IMG/VR virus record: IMGVR_UViG_3300032753_000046
Coordinates: 1-49,793 of that record
DNA length: 49,793 nt
Strand: one strand, 5' to 3'
Origin: a virus
Shown: one piece after another, positions 33,052-41,512 of the stretch
Layout of the letters: each line of letters begins with the position of its first letter
Position numbering within the stretch: the stretch's first letter is position 1
The notes under the pieces: model-generated
What the model saw: the letters and a program-made list of their open reading frames with translations, nothing else
Databases searched by the model: none
What the model was told of the DNA's origin: nothing
Translations under genes and position numbers: made by a program

Positions 33052-34428
33052 GTGGCTGAATTCTTCTACGACAATCAAATCCGACGTTATCTAATCCAAT
33101 TTGCTAAGATTTTTAGTTCTTGGAACGTCACTAAAGGAAAAGATCCTAACGGTAACAATATTATCGTTAGAATACCTGTCATGTACGGGGATAGTAGCCG
33201 ACAAGCTGCTACCATTATCGCCAACAACAGTGCGAGCAATCTACCTACGGCGCCGCTAATTACATATTATATCAGTGGATTAGAGTATAATCAAAAGTGG
33301 ACTCAGGATCCCACGTTTGTTGATAGATTGAATGTGAGACAGCGTGCATATAATCAAGAAACCCAGACATATGACACTACGCAAGGACAAGCATTTACGA
33401 TTGAGCGCTTGATGCCAGTGCCGTATACTCTAAGAATAACTGTTGACTTTTGGACTACCAACTATCAGCAGAAACTAGAAATCATCGAACAGCTGGGGAC
33501 ACTATTCAATCCTGCTCTTGAAATTCAAAGCACTGATAACTTTATAGACTGGACTTCGTTGTCATCTGTGTTCCAAGACGGACTTACATTCACTAGTCGT
33601 TCTATTCCTCAAGGTACAGGTAATCCTATCGACATCATGACTTGGAAGTTCTATATGCCTGTTTGGCTCTCGACTGCTGCTAAACTCAAGAAGATGGGAG
33701 TCATTCAAAAAATTATAGCATCTATCTATCAAGGTACTGCATTACAAGATGTTCAGGATGAAGACCTTCTATTGGGTACTAGACAAAAAATTACGCCATA
33801 TGGCTATAAGTTATTATTAATAGGCAATCAACTGCAACTTCTTCCGGCAGATGAGGCATTCTTTCCTAGTAATTCAGACCTTGAACAACCAATCAGTCCT
33901 AACACCGACTTGTATTGGTCTAGTTTACTAAATGTATACGGTACGGTAGTGCCGGGTATCTCGCAAATTTGGCTACAGAACCCATATATGGAAAATGACA
34001 TTGTGGGGACTATCGTACCTAATCCAACGGATGACAGATTCTTGATCTATAATATTGATCCGGATACACTACCTCAAAACACAATGCCACCAGTAGATAG
34101 TGTTATCAATCCATTACTAACTGGTCCTAATGCCGGGCTTCCGGGACCTACTACAAATAAAAGATATTTAATCGTTGAACATATCGGTCATACCGGTGAC
34201 AGCACTATTGCTTGGGGAAATTTAGTAGCCAATGCAAATGACATCATCGAATATGATGCTGAAACGGGACAATGGTTTGTTGCATTTGATAGCCAAGCTT
34301 CTTCTGGTGTAGAATTTGTGACCAATCTAACCACAAACGTTCAGTATCGTTATGTAAACACTCAGGGAATGTGGATTAAATCTGTGGAGGGTTGGTATGA
34401 TCAGGGTGACTATTCGATAGTCATTTAA
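33052..34428 (+). CDS. 15: Tail sheath stabiliser and completion protein (gp15-like)
   Basis: A 458-residue protein. The N-terminus has the gp15 pattern FFYDNQIRRYLIQFAKIF, a VRIPVMYGD strand, and TYYISGLEYNQKWTQDP. This is followed by RLMPVPYTLRITVDFWTTN and WKFYMPVWLSTAAKLKK. T4 gp15 (272 residues) caps the tail tube and sheath and docks to the neck. The extra C-terminal 200 residues include YLIVEHIGHTGDSTIAWGN, a virion-type beta part. The start is GTG at 33052; the only nearby ATG (33044) reaches a stop after four codons. Order gp14-gp15 is as in T4. Confidence 0.9.
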   Translation: MAEFFYDNQIRRYLIQFAKIFSSWNVTKGKDPNGNNIIVRIPVMYGDSSRQAATIIANNSASNLPTAPLITYYISGLEYNQKWTQDPTFVDRLNVRQRAYNQETQTYDTTQGQAFTIERLMPVPYTLRITVDFWTTNYQQKLEIIEQLGTLFNPALEIQSTDNFIDWTSLSSVFQDGLTFTSRSIPQGTGNPIDIMTWKFYMPVWLSTAAKLKKMGVIQKIIASIYQGTALQDVQDEDLLLGTRQKITPYGYKLLLIGNQLQLLPADEAFFPSNSDLEQPISPNTDLYWSSLLNVYGTVVPGISQIWLQNPYMENDIVGTIVPNPTDDRFLIYNIDPDTLPQNTMPPVDSVINPLLTGPNAGLPGPTTNKRYLIVEHIGHTGDSTIAWGNLVANANDIIEYDAETGQWFVAFDSQASSGVEFVTNLTTNVQYRYVNTQGMWIKSVEGWYDQGDYSIVI

Positions 34429-34447
34429 TATATCACCGATATATCAG

Positions 34448-34455
34448 ATTAAATA
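34448..34455 (+). promoter_or_regulatory. Late-like promoter, Nudix gene, leaderless geometry
   Basis: ATTAAATA on the plus strand, then CCAAT, then the ATG at 34461. Same 5-base spacing as the other leaderless starts and no Shine-Dalgarno sequence. A 7-base stem (ATATATC, ACC, GATATAT; 34428-34444) follows the gp15 stop. Confidence 0.6.
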
Positions 34456-34460
34456 CCAAT

Positions 34461-34868
34461 ATGACAATTATTCAAGCAGCAGGTGTGTTTTTCTACAGCA
34501 CCTCTACTAATAGATACCTGTATCTATTGAGAGCCGACCAAAAAAATCCTACATGGAGTATACCGGGCGGAAAAATAGAAAAAACTGAAACCCTGTATGA
34601 AGGGATCCAACGAGAATGTACTGAAGAAATAGGAATGTTTAATCCATTATGGAAGCTCATTCCAATTCAAAAATTTGTGAATAACTCATTCACATATAAT
34701 ACATTTTTTTGTGAAGTTACAGAAGAATTTATTCCGGTGTTGAACGACGAACACGTGGGATATGCTTGGGTTAAAGAAGGACAGTACCCTAAACCATTAC
34801 ATCCTGGTTTATTTTCTACTGTCAATATTGATATCGTTAATGAAAAACTAAGATCGCTTGAAAAATAA
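34461..34868 (+). CDS. Nudix hydrolase
   Basis: A 135-residue Nudix protein. The Nudix box is complete: GKIEKTETLYEGIQRECTEEIGM fits G-x5-E-x7-RE-U-x-EE-x-G-U (parts: GKIEKTE, RECTEEIGM), with Cys at the U position after RE. It lies at about residues 36-58. Nudix enzymes cleave nucleoside diphosphates linked to another group; phage examples act on dGTP/ADP-ribose-type substrates or RNA caps, and the substrate here cannot be read off. It ends one base before a convergent minus-strand gene. Confidence 0.92.
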   Translation: MTIIQAAGVFFYSTSTNRYLYLLRADQKNPTWSIPGGKIEKTETLYEGIQRECTEEIGMFNPLWKLIPIQKFVNNSFTYNTFFCEVTEEFIPVLNDEHVGYAWVKEGQYPKPLHPGLFSTVNIDIVNEKLRSLEK

Positions 34869-35189
34869 TTAGTGCATACCTAATAATTTGCCCAGTACTG
34901 GCCAACCCATTGCTCCTGCCAGTACACTTGCTCCCATAATCATCCATTTCCACTTTTCTAAAGCGGTGATTTTGGTTGCCATTTCTTTGTGAGCCTTAAC
35001 ATTTTCAATTTGATATTCTTTAATAAGCGTTTGAGTATCTTCTATGTGCTTATCTATATGAGTGCGAAGGTCCTTCAAGTCAGTTTTCAAATCACTGACT
35101 TTTTCATCAATGTTTTTGTACTTTACCTGAAGGACCGCAACTTCGGTTTCGGTCTGATTTAATTGCTCAACTGAAGTTTGAATCGCCAT
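34869..35189 (-). CDS. Coiled-coil protein with C-terminal membrane anchor, possible holin-type
   Basis: A 106-residue protein. Residues 5-75 form a long charged coiled coil (VLQVKYKNIDEKVSDLKTDL-type heptads). Residues 80-103 are hydrophobic (WMIMGASVLAGAMGWPVLGKLL), broken by one Pro, and can span a membrane. This layout resembles XhlA/hemolysin-like small phage proteins that help lysis. It lies downstream of two structural genes on the minus strand. The lysis role is inferred from topology only. Confidence 0.65.
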   Translation of the reverse strand: MAIQTSVEQLNQTETEVAVLQVKYKNIDEKVSDLKTDLKDLRTHIDKHIEDTQTLIKEYQIENVKAHKEMATKITALEKWKWMIMGASVLAGAMGWPVLGKLLGMH

Positions 35190-35202
35190 AGTATTCTACG
35201 CC

Positions 35203-36471
35203 TTACGCTGCGCCGATAGTCACGATTGGGTAAGGTTGAGCATTTGCTGTATTTGCGTCTGCTGCCGCTGCACTATTGAACGTTGCATATGCAGGGTTTG
35301 CATTTTCTAGAACGATGTTGCCGGTAGCAGTAGTTCCTGAAGTGGAACTGAATAGTTCCGCAGTGTGATCGCTCAAGCTTTGAACATTAACAGTTGAACT
35401 ATTTGCATAAGTTGCAGTAATAGTCATTGTGTTTGGTGTTAGAGCAGTATTAGCAAGATTAGCAGTATATGCTGCACCCACGATACCAGTTGTAGTGCCC
35501 TTTACCAAATACTTTTGCTTGCCCTTTTGACGCACAATGTATCCTGCTTCTGGAAGAACCTGAACGAATGGGTCTCCGTAACCAGTTGGACCACTTGAGT
35601 TATTAGCTGAAACGGCACTCAACACAACACGATTTTGAACTGCATTTCCAGTTACGCTAACGTTTGAAGTTAGTGCCTGCACCGCGCCGCCTGGTGTAGT
35701 AGAAACAGTGAATGCTGCTGCGTTAGCGATAGTTTTGACAAAGTAAGTTGTACCTGCAGTTAGGTTACCGAAGGATGCGTCAAATACCACCGGAGTATTT
35801 ACAGTAAGTGTTTGAGCATTACCTGAAGTACCTATAACGTTACCTGTTGCAGTAGTGTTAGCAACAGCTACCGTTAGATTGCCGTTAGTTGAGGTCGTAG
35901 TTCCTAAAAGTTGTTGTGATCCATCAGCCCAAATTGCGTAAAGAATAGTACCAGTTGCAACGTTTGCAAAATCAGTACCTAATCCTACAACCACATTGCT
36001 TGACGTGGAAGCAAACTCAGTACCAGTGCCGTTTACACCAAATCCTACATTACATAGAACTTGATTACCGTAAAGAGCAGTATTTCCACCTACTACTGAG
36101 TAAGTGTTTGCATTAGTTGCAGGCCATTGTGATCCGGTTGGATTGTTGAAATACATGTCAACTGGAGCAACAGTAGTCGAAACAGAACCCGAAGCAGTGC
36201 TTAGTGGAACTTGTGCATTAGTTGGATTAGCATTAAGCGGTGTTGCAGAAACAGTGAAGGTGCTATTGTTTCCTGCATTCAATATGCTAAGAATCCAATA
36301 TAGCTTTCCGGCAGTAAGTCCACCGATGCTAGATGCAGTTACGAACGGCATACCTGCAATAATACCTAGCGTGGTGAAATTTGCTGAAGTTGTTACGACG
36401 TTGGTCGTAGTAGTTGTGTTTGTGATAGTTACGACTGCTTGTGCCTTCGCAATCTTTAGAGGACGTCCCAT
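35203..36471 (-). CDS. Beta-rich virion structural protein
   Basis: A 422-residue protein starting GRPLKIAKAQ, an N-terminus shared by virion proteins of T4-like aquatic phages. It is very rich in Thr, Ala, Ser and Asn, with repeated beta segments (LTAGKLYWILS, LTAGTTYFVKTI, AAFTVSTTPGG). The two LTAG-x-x-Y segments suggest an internal duplication. The C-terminal 120 residues (GYIVRQKGKQKYLVKGTTTG) are better defined and might be a decoration or tail domain. It has a late promoter and a highly structured leader. Confidence 0.72.
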   Translation of the reverse strand: MGRPLKIAKAQAVVTITNTTTTTNVVTTSANFTTLGIIAGMPFVTASSIGGLTAGKLYWILSILNAGNNSTFTVSATPLNANPTNAQVPLSTASGSVSTTVAPVDMYFNNPTGSQWPATNANTYSVVGGNTALYGNQVLCNVGFGVNGTGTEFASTSSNVVVGLGTDFANVATGTILYAIWADGSQQLLGTTTSTNGNLTVAVANTTATGNVIGTSGNAQTLTVNTPVVFDASFGNLTAGTTYFVKTIANAAAFTVSTTPGGAVQALTSNVSVTGNAVQNRVVLSAVSANNSSGPTGYGDPFVQVLPEAGYIVRQKGKQKYLVKGTTTGIVGAAYTANLANTALTPNTMTITATYANSSTVNVQSLSDHTAELFSSTSGTTATGNIVLENANPAYATFNSAAAADANTANAQPYPIVTIGAA

Positions 36472-36558
36472 TTGTTTTCTCCTTTATGTGTGGGTTCTAG
36501 CCACTACGCGGTGGGTAACCGCGTAAACTCTCAACAGAGTGTTCTTTCTATATTTATC
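36472..36558 (-). promoter_or_regulatory. Late promoter with structured 5' leader
   Basis: GATAAATA at 36551-36558 on the minus strand starts a leader of about 74 bases to the ATG at 36471. The leader has an ACTCT/AGAGT stem and an 8-base stem TACGCGGT / ACCGCGTA (36505-36512, 36518-36525) with a 5-base loop, then AAGGAG before the start. The stems leave the ribosome site free and would protect the RNA. Confidence 0.75.
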
Positions 36559-36582
36559 ATAAGGTTAAAAAAATAGGAGATG

Positions 36583-38682
36583 TTATAGTCTACCTACTGC
36601 TACTTCGATCACACCGAAGAGACCGTCGAAGTCTTCTAGAGACTTACCTATAACTGTGCCCATAGACGGAGAAGATGACGCCATTGCGCGTCCATATCCC
36701 GCACTTACTAGCATGTCACCTTTTCTAATAGAACCCGTAACTTTACATGGCACACGTCCTTGTAGTGCAATTGGAACCGCAGGTGCTGCACATATTTCAT
36801 GCATGGCAAATGCAGGATTAGTAGAAACTACTCCCGCGACCCTACTTGTTTCGGGGGAGGCTACAGTTACTTCTGCTGTTCCCCCAAACTGTAATACGGT
36901 GCCGGGTTCATATGTGCTAATATCAGCGGTATAGTATTCTGCTAAGTCAGCGTAAGTTGATTGTAGTTTTGATCCGCTAGACAGGGACCAATTACCTGTG
37001 ATTGTTCCGGCAGTTGTGTTTGCTCCAGTAGTAAGCGCGGTTGCTCCTACCGTTCCGGTATACGTAGGCAAATATGAGGCGACGTTTGAGTTGCTATATG
37101 CGCCATCAAAACTAATTGCTACGCCATTGGCATAATAATAATTATCAGTCTTAATTCCGCCCGTTGTTACGTTTGCAGTAACGGAGACTGCGGACAGCGT
37201 ACCAACTGATGTGATGTTTGGTTGTGCATTAGTTGTCACTGTACCTGCTGTAGTTGCAGATGTAGCAGAACCACTAAGTGTTCCTACAAAACCAGTAGCA
37301 GTGATGTATCCATTAGCTAGGTTAGCGAAGAAGTTGGCATTTGATGCGTGTGTATAATTGCCATTCGCAGTAGACGAGATGAATGGAATATAATAAGTAC
37401 CAGTTGATGCTGAATTATTAAGGACTGCGGCTGCATTCGTAGCACTAGTTGCAGAAGAAACTGTACCAGAAACATTGCCGCCTGCCACTGCGTTTGCTGT
37501 CGTAGCATATGTGGCTAGACCTACCGCGCCTGAAACATTGGCGCCTGCCACTGCGTTTGCTGTAGTTGCGTATGCGACTGCACCCGATACGTTTGCACCT
37601 TGAATGTTAGATAGGTTGTTGCCGGCACCATAATGGTTTCCAATTATATTTGCACCACTTATGTTTCCAGTAACTGTTAATGATGTTAGTGTACCAACTG
37701 ATGTGATATTTGGTTGTGCGTTAGTTGTTACCGTACCTGCGGTACCTGCGGTTGCAGAATTTAAGTTTGCTACTTGAGTAGTCGATGTAACTGTAAATGG
37801 TGCAGTTCCGGTAGTTACATTTGACACAAATCTAGTAGATGTAACAATACCGTTGGAGTTGAGATTACCTACGTTTGCGTCACCATTAAGAGATAAAACC
37901 TTACCTGTGTAATCATAAACTAAGTTTGCATCTCCAGTTATCACGCTGCTGGCATTATATTGAATTGAAGTGTTTGAACCGCCAGCTGCTGCGGTTCCGC
38001 TACCCGAAGAAATAATAGCAGTTGCAATAGCGTTGGGAGAATTGGTGTAAGTTAATCCAGTTCCATTAACTCCAGTAGTTAAACCTGCATCAGTATACAA
38101 GGATACGTTACCAGACGAAGGGAAATCACTCGCAAGCTTAACATAAAATGTGTTACCATTAACATTGGCATTAGCAACACCGTTAACACCACTAATAGTA
38201 ACCTGCAAGTCATTTGTGTATGGAGTAGTATTTGCTACTGTCATGACAACAGGAGTATCATTGCTTAGAGCCACGATGTTGGTATAAAGTGAACCTTTTG
38301 GTGTCCAAGAAAGATTACCTAAACCATCAGTGCTTAACACATAACCAATAGCTCCGCCGGTAATTTTTACATTTGATATACTACCAAAATTTAAAGTGCC
38401 ACCAGAAGACCCACCTGTGTTTACCCAACTACTTCCATTGTACGCTAGTACCTGTCCAGCAGTTGGAGAAGTAATTAAAAGGTTCCCAACCACGCCATCA
38501 ATTTGACTGAAGGCTATTTTCGAATAGCCAGTAAGAACTTCAATGTTTTCGTTAGGAGTAGTTTTACCTACAAACAAACGTTTATTATCTGTGGCCCAAC
38601 CAAATTCACCTTCATCTAGTTGCGGTAGATCAACTAGGTTACCTGTACGAACTTGAAGTTTTGAAATTTGTAAAATCGACAT
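36583..38682 (-). CDS. Second tail fiber protein, paralogue of the long fiber
   Basis: A 699-residue fiber. The N-terminus (SILQISKLQVRTGNLVDLP, QLDEGEFGWATDNKRLFVG) is typical of phage fibers and hydrolase-like adhesins that attach at the baseplate. The middle holds the same shaft modules as the 1511-residue fiber ([29 protein letters not shown]). The last 125 residues (LAEYYTADISTYEPGTV to IEVAVGRL) are the shared terminal domain. It shares a 71-base exact DNA match with the other fiber gene. The ATG 38682 abuts an inverted repeat; the TTG at 38700 has no ribosome site. Confidence 0.88.
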   Translation of the reverse strand: MSILQISKLQVRTGNLVDLPQLDEGEFGWATDNKRLFVGKTTPNENIEVLTGYSKIAFSQIDGVVGNLLITSPTAGQVLAYNGSSWVNTGGSSGGTLNFGSISNVKITGGAIGYVLSTDGLGNLSWTPKGSLYTNIVALSNDTPVVMTVANTTPYTNDLQVTISGVNGVANANVNGNTFYVKLASDFPSSGNVSLYTDAGLTTGVNGTGLTYTNSPNAIATAIISSGSGTAAAGGSNTSIQYNASSVITGDANLVYDYTGKVLSLNGDANVGNLNSNGIVTSTRFVSNVTTGTAPFTVTSTTQVANLNSATAGTAGTVTTNAQPNITSVGTLTSLTVTGNISGANIIGNHYGAGNNLSNIQGANVSGAVAYATTANAVAGANVSGAVGLATYATTANAVAGGNVSGTVSSATSATNAAAVLNNSASTGTYYIPFISSTANGNYTHASNANFFANLANGYITATGFVGTLSGSATSATTAGTVTTNAQPNITSVGTLSAVSVTANVTTGGIKTDNYYYANGVAISFDGAYSNSNVASYLPTYTGTVGATALTTGANTTAGTITGNWSLSSGSKLQSTYADLAEYYTADISTYEPGTVLQFGGTAEVTVASPETSRVAGVVSTNPAFAMHEICAAPAVPIALQGRVPCKVTGSIRKGDMLVSAGYGRAMASSSPSMGTVIGKSLEDFDGLFGVIEVAVGRL

Positions 38683-38722
38683 AAGAGTATTTTCACCCAA
38701 CTGGTATATACTCTTATTTAGT
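38683..38722 (-). promoter_or_regulatory. Late promoter overlapping start-masking inverted repeat, fiber 2
   Basis: AAGAGTAT (38683-38690) and ATACTCTT (38708-38715) form a perfect 8-base inverted repeat whose 3' arm touches the ATG. ACTAAATA on the minus strand (38715-38722) overlaps the 5' arm. The predicted late start, near 38709, removes six of the eight bases of that arm, so only read-through RNA can fold it. Confidence 0.7.
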
Positions 38723-38742
38723 CTTTACATATTAGAATTCCG

Positions 38743-39429
38743 CTAAAGGAATTTAGTGTAGTACTGTTCTACTCGTTTCCACCACAAGTCAGCATAACGA
38801 TCAAACTCATTTCCTTCAATTATGAATTCTTGATAGATCACGTCAGCAGAACACATAAAAATAACACCCTTTCGAATTTTGGTTCCCCAAACTTCGTTAT
38901 GAGCATTAGCATATGCAGTGGTTTGCACGAAATAGTCGTCAATCCATTCGCGCTTTTTAGGTTTATTTGTTTGTTTGTGGTCCATAACCGCTTCATCACC
39001 TGCATGAACTCCGACCAAATCTGTCGTGCCTGCATAGATTTCAGGAAAATACAAACCTACTTCGGTTCCCCAATATTCAGTGCAATTGACTAGTCCCTGA
39101 GAAATAATGCTCTGTGCCATAGCATGACTTTGTGTGCTGTATGGATTAGTACCTGGATCACCAGTAGCATCTAACTTAATGTAGTTTTCGATCCACTTGT
39201 GCATACGAGTACCTCTACCCGCTGCCTCAGTGGTGATTTCCTGAGCTTTGGCATGACCTACACGATTTCGCCAATTTTGAAGTGCTTTTTTCGAATCTTC
39301 TGATTTTGTAGCATCGAGTATAGTCGTTACAGAAGGTAGTTTGTTACCATCAGGAGTTACGTATCTTCTTGATCCGTCAACATTTACTCTTTGTAGGTCT
39401 GTATAAGGGAATTTATTAGTTATAGCCAT
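38743..39429 (-). CDS. PD-(D/E)XK nuclease (RecB/Cas4-like)
   Basis: A 228-residue nuclease-fold protein found in T4-like aquatic phages. The catalytic elements are visible: a helix with AGRGTRMHKWIENY (about residues 68-81), TTDLVGV with the first Asp, AVMDHKQTNK with D-x-K (about 146-155), and a Gln/Tyr helix YFVQTTAYANAH. The first 40 residues (LPSVTTILDAT) carry the exonuclease-type start seen in such families. It probably acts in recombination or DNA processing. A sigma70-type promoter places its predicted start on the ATG. Confidence 0.85.
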   Translation of the reverse strand: MAITNKFPYTDLQRVNVDGSRRYVTPDGNKLPSVTTILDATKSEDSKKALQNWRNRVGHAKAQEITTEAAGRGTRMHKWIENYIKLDATGDPGTNPYSTQSHAMAQSIISQGLVNCTEYWGTEVGLYFPEIYAGTTDLVGVHAGDEAVMDHKQTNKPKKREWIDDYFVQTTAYANAHNEVWGTKIRKGVIFMCSADVIYQEFIIEGNEFDRYADLWWKRVEQYYTKFL

Positions 39430-39435
39430 CTGTAC

Positions 39436-39463
39436 AGTATACAGTAATGTATAATCAAATCAA
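39436..39463 (-). promoter_or_regulatory. Sigma70-type promoter, nuclease gene, leaderless geometry
   Basis: On the minus strand TTGATT (39458-39463), a 16-base spacer and TATACT (39436-39441), then six bases and the ATG at 39429. Transcription 7 bases after the -10 would start on the ATG. No Shine-Dalgarno sequence is present. Confidence 0.6.
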
Positions 39464-39476
39464 TGGTATTGGGCTA

Positions 39477-39833
39477 TCATTTATTGGCTGACTTAAGATT
39501 AGATAGCGCAGAATTGGCCATTTTAGATACTATCTTTTTGTTTTCATCTTCTGGTGCTTTTGTCTCAGCAGAATCATCTTCTTGTCCTTTAAAGACTACT
39601 TTATCACCTTGAATGTTCTTAACAAGTGTTTTGAGCGGCGCGACCTTAATCATGTTGTATAAATCGTTAACATCTAGAATAACGTCATATTGTTGAAAGT
39701 AATCCAGCAATTCATCAACGGTAAAATTGTCACTATCAACTTCGCCGTTTTCTACATCATCTTTCAATTGATTGGTTAGCGCAACAATTTTTGCGACTTG
39801 TGCGCTATCCTGATCGAATTCAAAAAGAAACAT
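39477..39833 (-). CDS. Small acidic phage protein
   Basis: A 118-residue acidic protein from the ATG at 39833 (MFLFEFDQDSAQVAKIVALT), three bases after the upstream stop. The longer frame from 39890 lies within the upstream gene. It has a helical body (FTVDELLDYFQQYDVILD, DLYNMIKVAPLKTLVKN) and a charged C-terminal tail with Ala/Ser (ANSALSNLKSANK). Its upstream partner is a structural-type protein, and coupled translation is likely. The function is unknown. Confidence 0.7.
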   Translation of the reverse strand: MFLFEFDQDSAQVAKIVALTNQLKDDVENGEVDSDNFTVDELLDYFQQYDVILDVNDLYNMIKVAPLKTLVKNIQGDKVVFKGQEDDSAETKAPEDENKKIVSKMANSALSNLKSANK

Positions 39834-39837
39834 TAAA

Positions 39838-40545
39838 TTATCGCTTTGGGCGGCCTGCACCGCTGAATCTAGGTGGAAGTTCTTCCTCATCAGACTTTGG
39901 TTCAGAGAGATCCATATCTAAATCTTCTTCGTCACCAAGTTCGCCACCTAAGTCGGCTCCTAACTCTGCACCCATGTCAGCTCCAAGCTCAGGTTCGTTG
40001 GTTGCAAATGCATCTTCGCCGCCTTGACCAGTGAGTGTGCCTAGCGCACCTTGAAGCGCAGCCTTTGTTTCTTGTAGAGTGCTATTGAGAGTAGTAAGTG
40101 CTTCGGACACTTGCTGATTGAATTGTGTGCTTTCGTTGACACCAATTTCTGATTGAATCGAATCGACCAGTGCCGGAAGTTCCTTAACAAGCATATCATT
40201 GACATCTTCATAGTACTTTTGTACAGTGTCAACCATATCTTGTGCAGCAAGAATGACCTGTGACTTCTCTACTTCTTCATTTTCAAATACGATGCGAGGA
40301 GACTTAGCATAAGGTAAATGCTGAGTTAGAGCCTGCTCCATAAACTTCAACTTCAAATAAGTTGGATTGTTCTGTGCTTTATGAAAATTAGGTGATCGTC
40401 TTGATTCGTTGATCAGACCAGTAACCTTCTTTAACATAGCACGGGTTTTTGCGCGGTCTAAGTTCGATACGTCAAAATTCATAGAAAAGGATTCCTTAAG
40501 TGCTCTTTCAGCAACGTTATTCTTGTCTAAATCGTTAAGTTTCAT
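39838..40545 (-). CDS. Conserved T4-like structural or prohead-type protein
   Basis: A 235-residue, largely helical protein. Conserved-looking parts are MKLNDLDKNNVAERALKES, RTAMLKKV-like RAMLKKVTGLINESRRSPN, YLKLKFMEQALTQH and RIVFENEEVEKSQVILAAQD (part: EVEKSQVILAAQDMVD). The C-terminal 55 residues are acidic with short Gly repeats (ELGADMGAELGADLGG). Similar proteins occur in other aquatic T4-like phages as virion proteins. Its composition would suit a prohead core protein, but I cannot assign gp22 or gp67/68. A late promoter with an AGGAAG leader drives it. Confidence 0.72.
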   Translation of the reverse strand: MKLNDLDKNNVAERALKESFSMNFDVSNLDRAKTRAMLKKVTGLINESRRSPNFHKAQNNPTYLKLKFMEQALTQHLPYAKSPRIVFENEEVEKSQVILAAQDMVDTVQKYYEDVNDMLVKELPALVDSIQSEIGVNESTQFNQQVSEALTTLNSTLQETKAALQGALGTLTGQGGEDAFATNEPELGADMGAELGADLGGELGDEEDLDMDLSEPKSDEEELPPRFSGAGRPKR

Positions 40546-40570
40546 AAGTTAATCTTCCTGTTGATTGTAA

Positions 40571-40578
40571 TATTTATC
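40571..40578 (-). promoter_or_regulatory. Late promoter, structural-type gene
   Basis: GATAAATA on the minus strand; the leader of about 20 bases contains CAGGAAG ahead of the ATG at 40545. The motif overlaps the stop codon of the upstream gene. Confidence 0.78.
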
Positions 40579-41065
40579 ATCGGTATGTAAATTTACGTTC
40601 TTTTGACTTGTCAAACTTACGAGCCTGAATCATCATAGAACTATTTATGAAAGAATTGACTTCATTGACTACTTGTTTTTTCTGAAAGGTGTCTTCCTGT
40701 AACTTCATTCTATACATTTGTTTAGTGTAAACATTGGTTGATGTTCTGCTCATATTTTTATGTAGAGTAATCTCTACTTGCAAGCTACTAAGTTTTGCAT
40801 CTAGTTGTTGTAACCTTCTTGCTTGTTTTCCCAAATCAGCATGCTGCAATGTACACCAGGTAACAGCATTTCTTAGTGTAGTAAACTCATGGGCGTCTTT
40901 ATTTTTTAATACAACTACTTTATACCAACCTGCAGGTGTGAGTTTAACTAAATATTTACCAAATAGACCATATTCTCCAAATTGGTATTTAGTAACTAAC
41001 ACTTCACTGAGGTTAGAATTCAATTCTTCGTCAAAAAATTTAGCTAGTTTTACCACATTTTTCAT
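40577..41065 (-). CDS. Conserved T4-like phage protein, unknown
   Basis: A 162-residue basic protein. The N-terminal half is beta-rich and compact (YQFGEYGLFGKYLVKLTPAG, WYKVVVLKNKDAHEFTTLRN). The second half is a long coiled coil (ARRLQQLDAKLSSLQVEITL, QKKQVVNEVNSFINSS). Family members occur in other aquatic T4-like phages without known function. Its start lies one base from the stop of the gene at 41067-41507, so the two are translated together. No enzymatic motif is seen. Confidence 0.7.
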   Translation of the reverse strand: MKNVVKLAKFFDEELNSNLSEVLVTKYQFGEYGLFGKYLVKLTPAGWYKVVVLKNKDAHEFTTLRNAVTWCTLQHADLGKQARRLQQLDAKLSSLQVEITLHKNMSRTSTNVYTKQMYRMKLQEDTFQKKQVVNEVNSFINSSMMIQARKFDKSKERKFTYR

Positions 41066-41066
41066 A

Positions 41067-41507
41067 TTACATTATCTCAAAATAGATATTTTTTAACTCT
41101 ACTGTAGTATTTAAAAAGGATGAAGTGGGAACATTCTGTTCTCCGCAAACTATCATCGGTACTCCGTCACAATCGCTGTACAATGATCCCAACGGTACAA
41201 TTCCATTTTCAAATACGCTAGTGTGTTGAATCTCAAACTCGAAACTCCAGCAGTAACTAAATTTATCTTGCATCTCATATGCAAACCCAAATTTTTCAAA
41301 TTCAGATTCACTCATTTCTATTTTAGTAGGTAATTTAGTTACCTCAGGCTGCGATCTTAAAGATATAATCTGAAGTACTGTATCGAAATTGCATTGTGTA
41401 TTACGTTTACGTAGCCAACCGTCAATGTCATCCACATTCGGTCTAGAACGATTCATCACTCCAGTTTGGGTGATGTCAAATAACGTATAGCACCGAATTC
41501 TATGCAT
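41067..41507 (-). CDS. Conserved T4-like phage protein (MHRIRC family)
   Basis: A 146-residue protein starting MHRIRCYTLFDITQTGV, an N-terminus I recognise from unknown proteins of T4-like phages. It contains WLRKRNTQCNFDTVLQIISL and a beta segment with FSYCWSFEFEIQH near residues 83-95. It is probably soluble. It follows a strong terminator and its own late promoter, whose motif ends exactly 5 bases before the ATG. The unchanged N-terminus makes the start call firm. The function is unknown. Confidence 0.75.
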   Translation of the reverse strand: MHRIRCYTLFDITQTGVMNRSRPNVDDIDGWLRKRNTQCNFDTVLQIISLRSQPEVTKLPTKIEMSESEFEKFGFAYEMQDKFSYCWSFEFEIQHTSVFENGIVPLGSLYSDCDGVPMIVCGEQNVPTSSFLNTTVELKNIYFEIM

Positions 41508-41512
41508 AGTGT

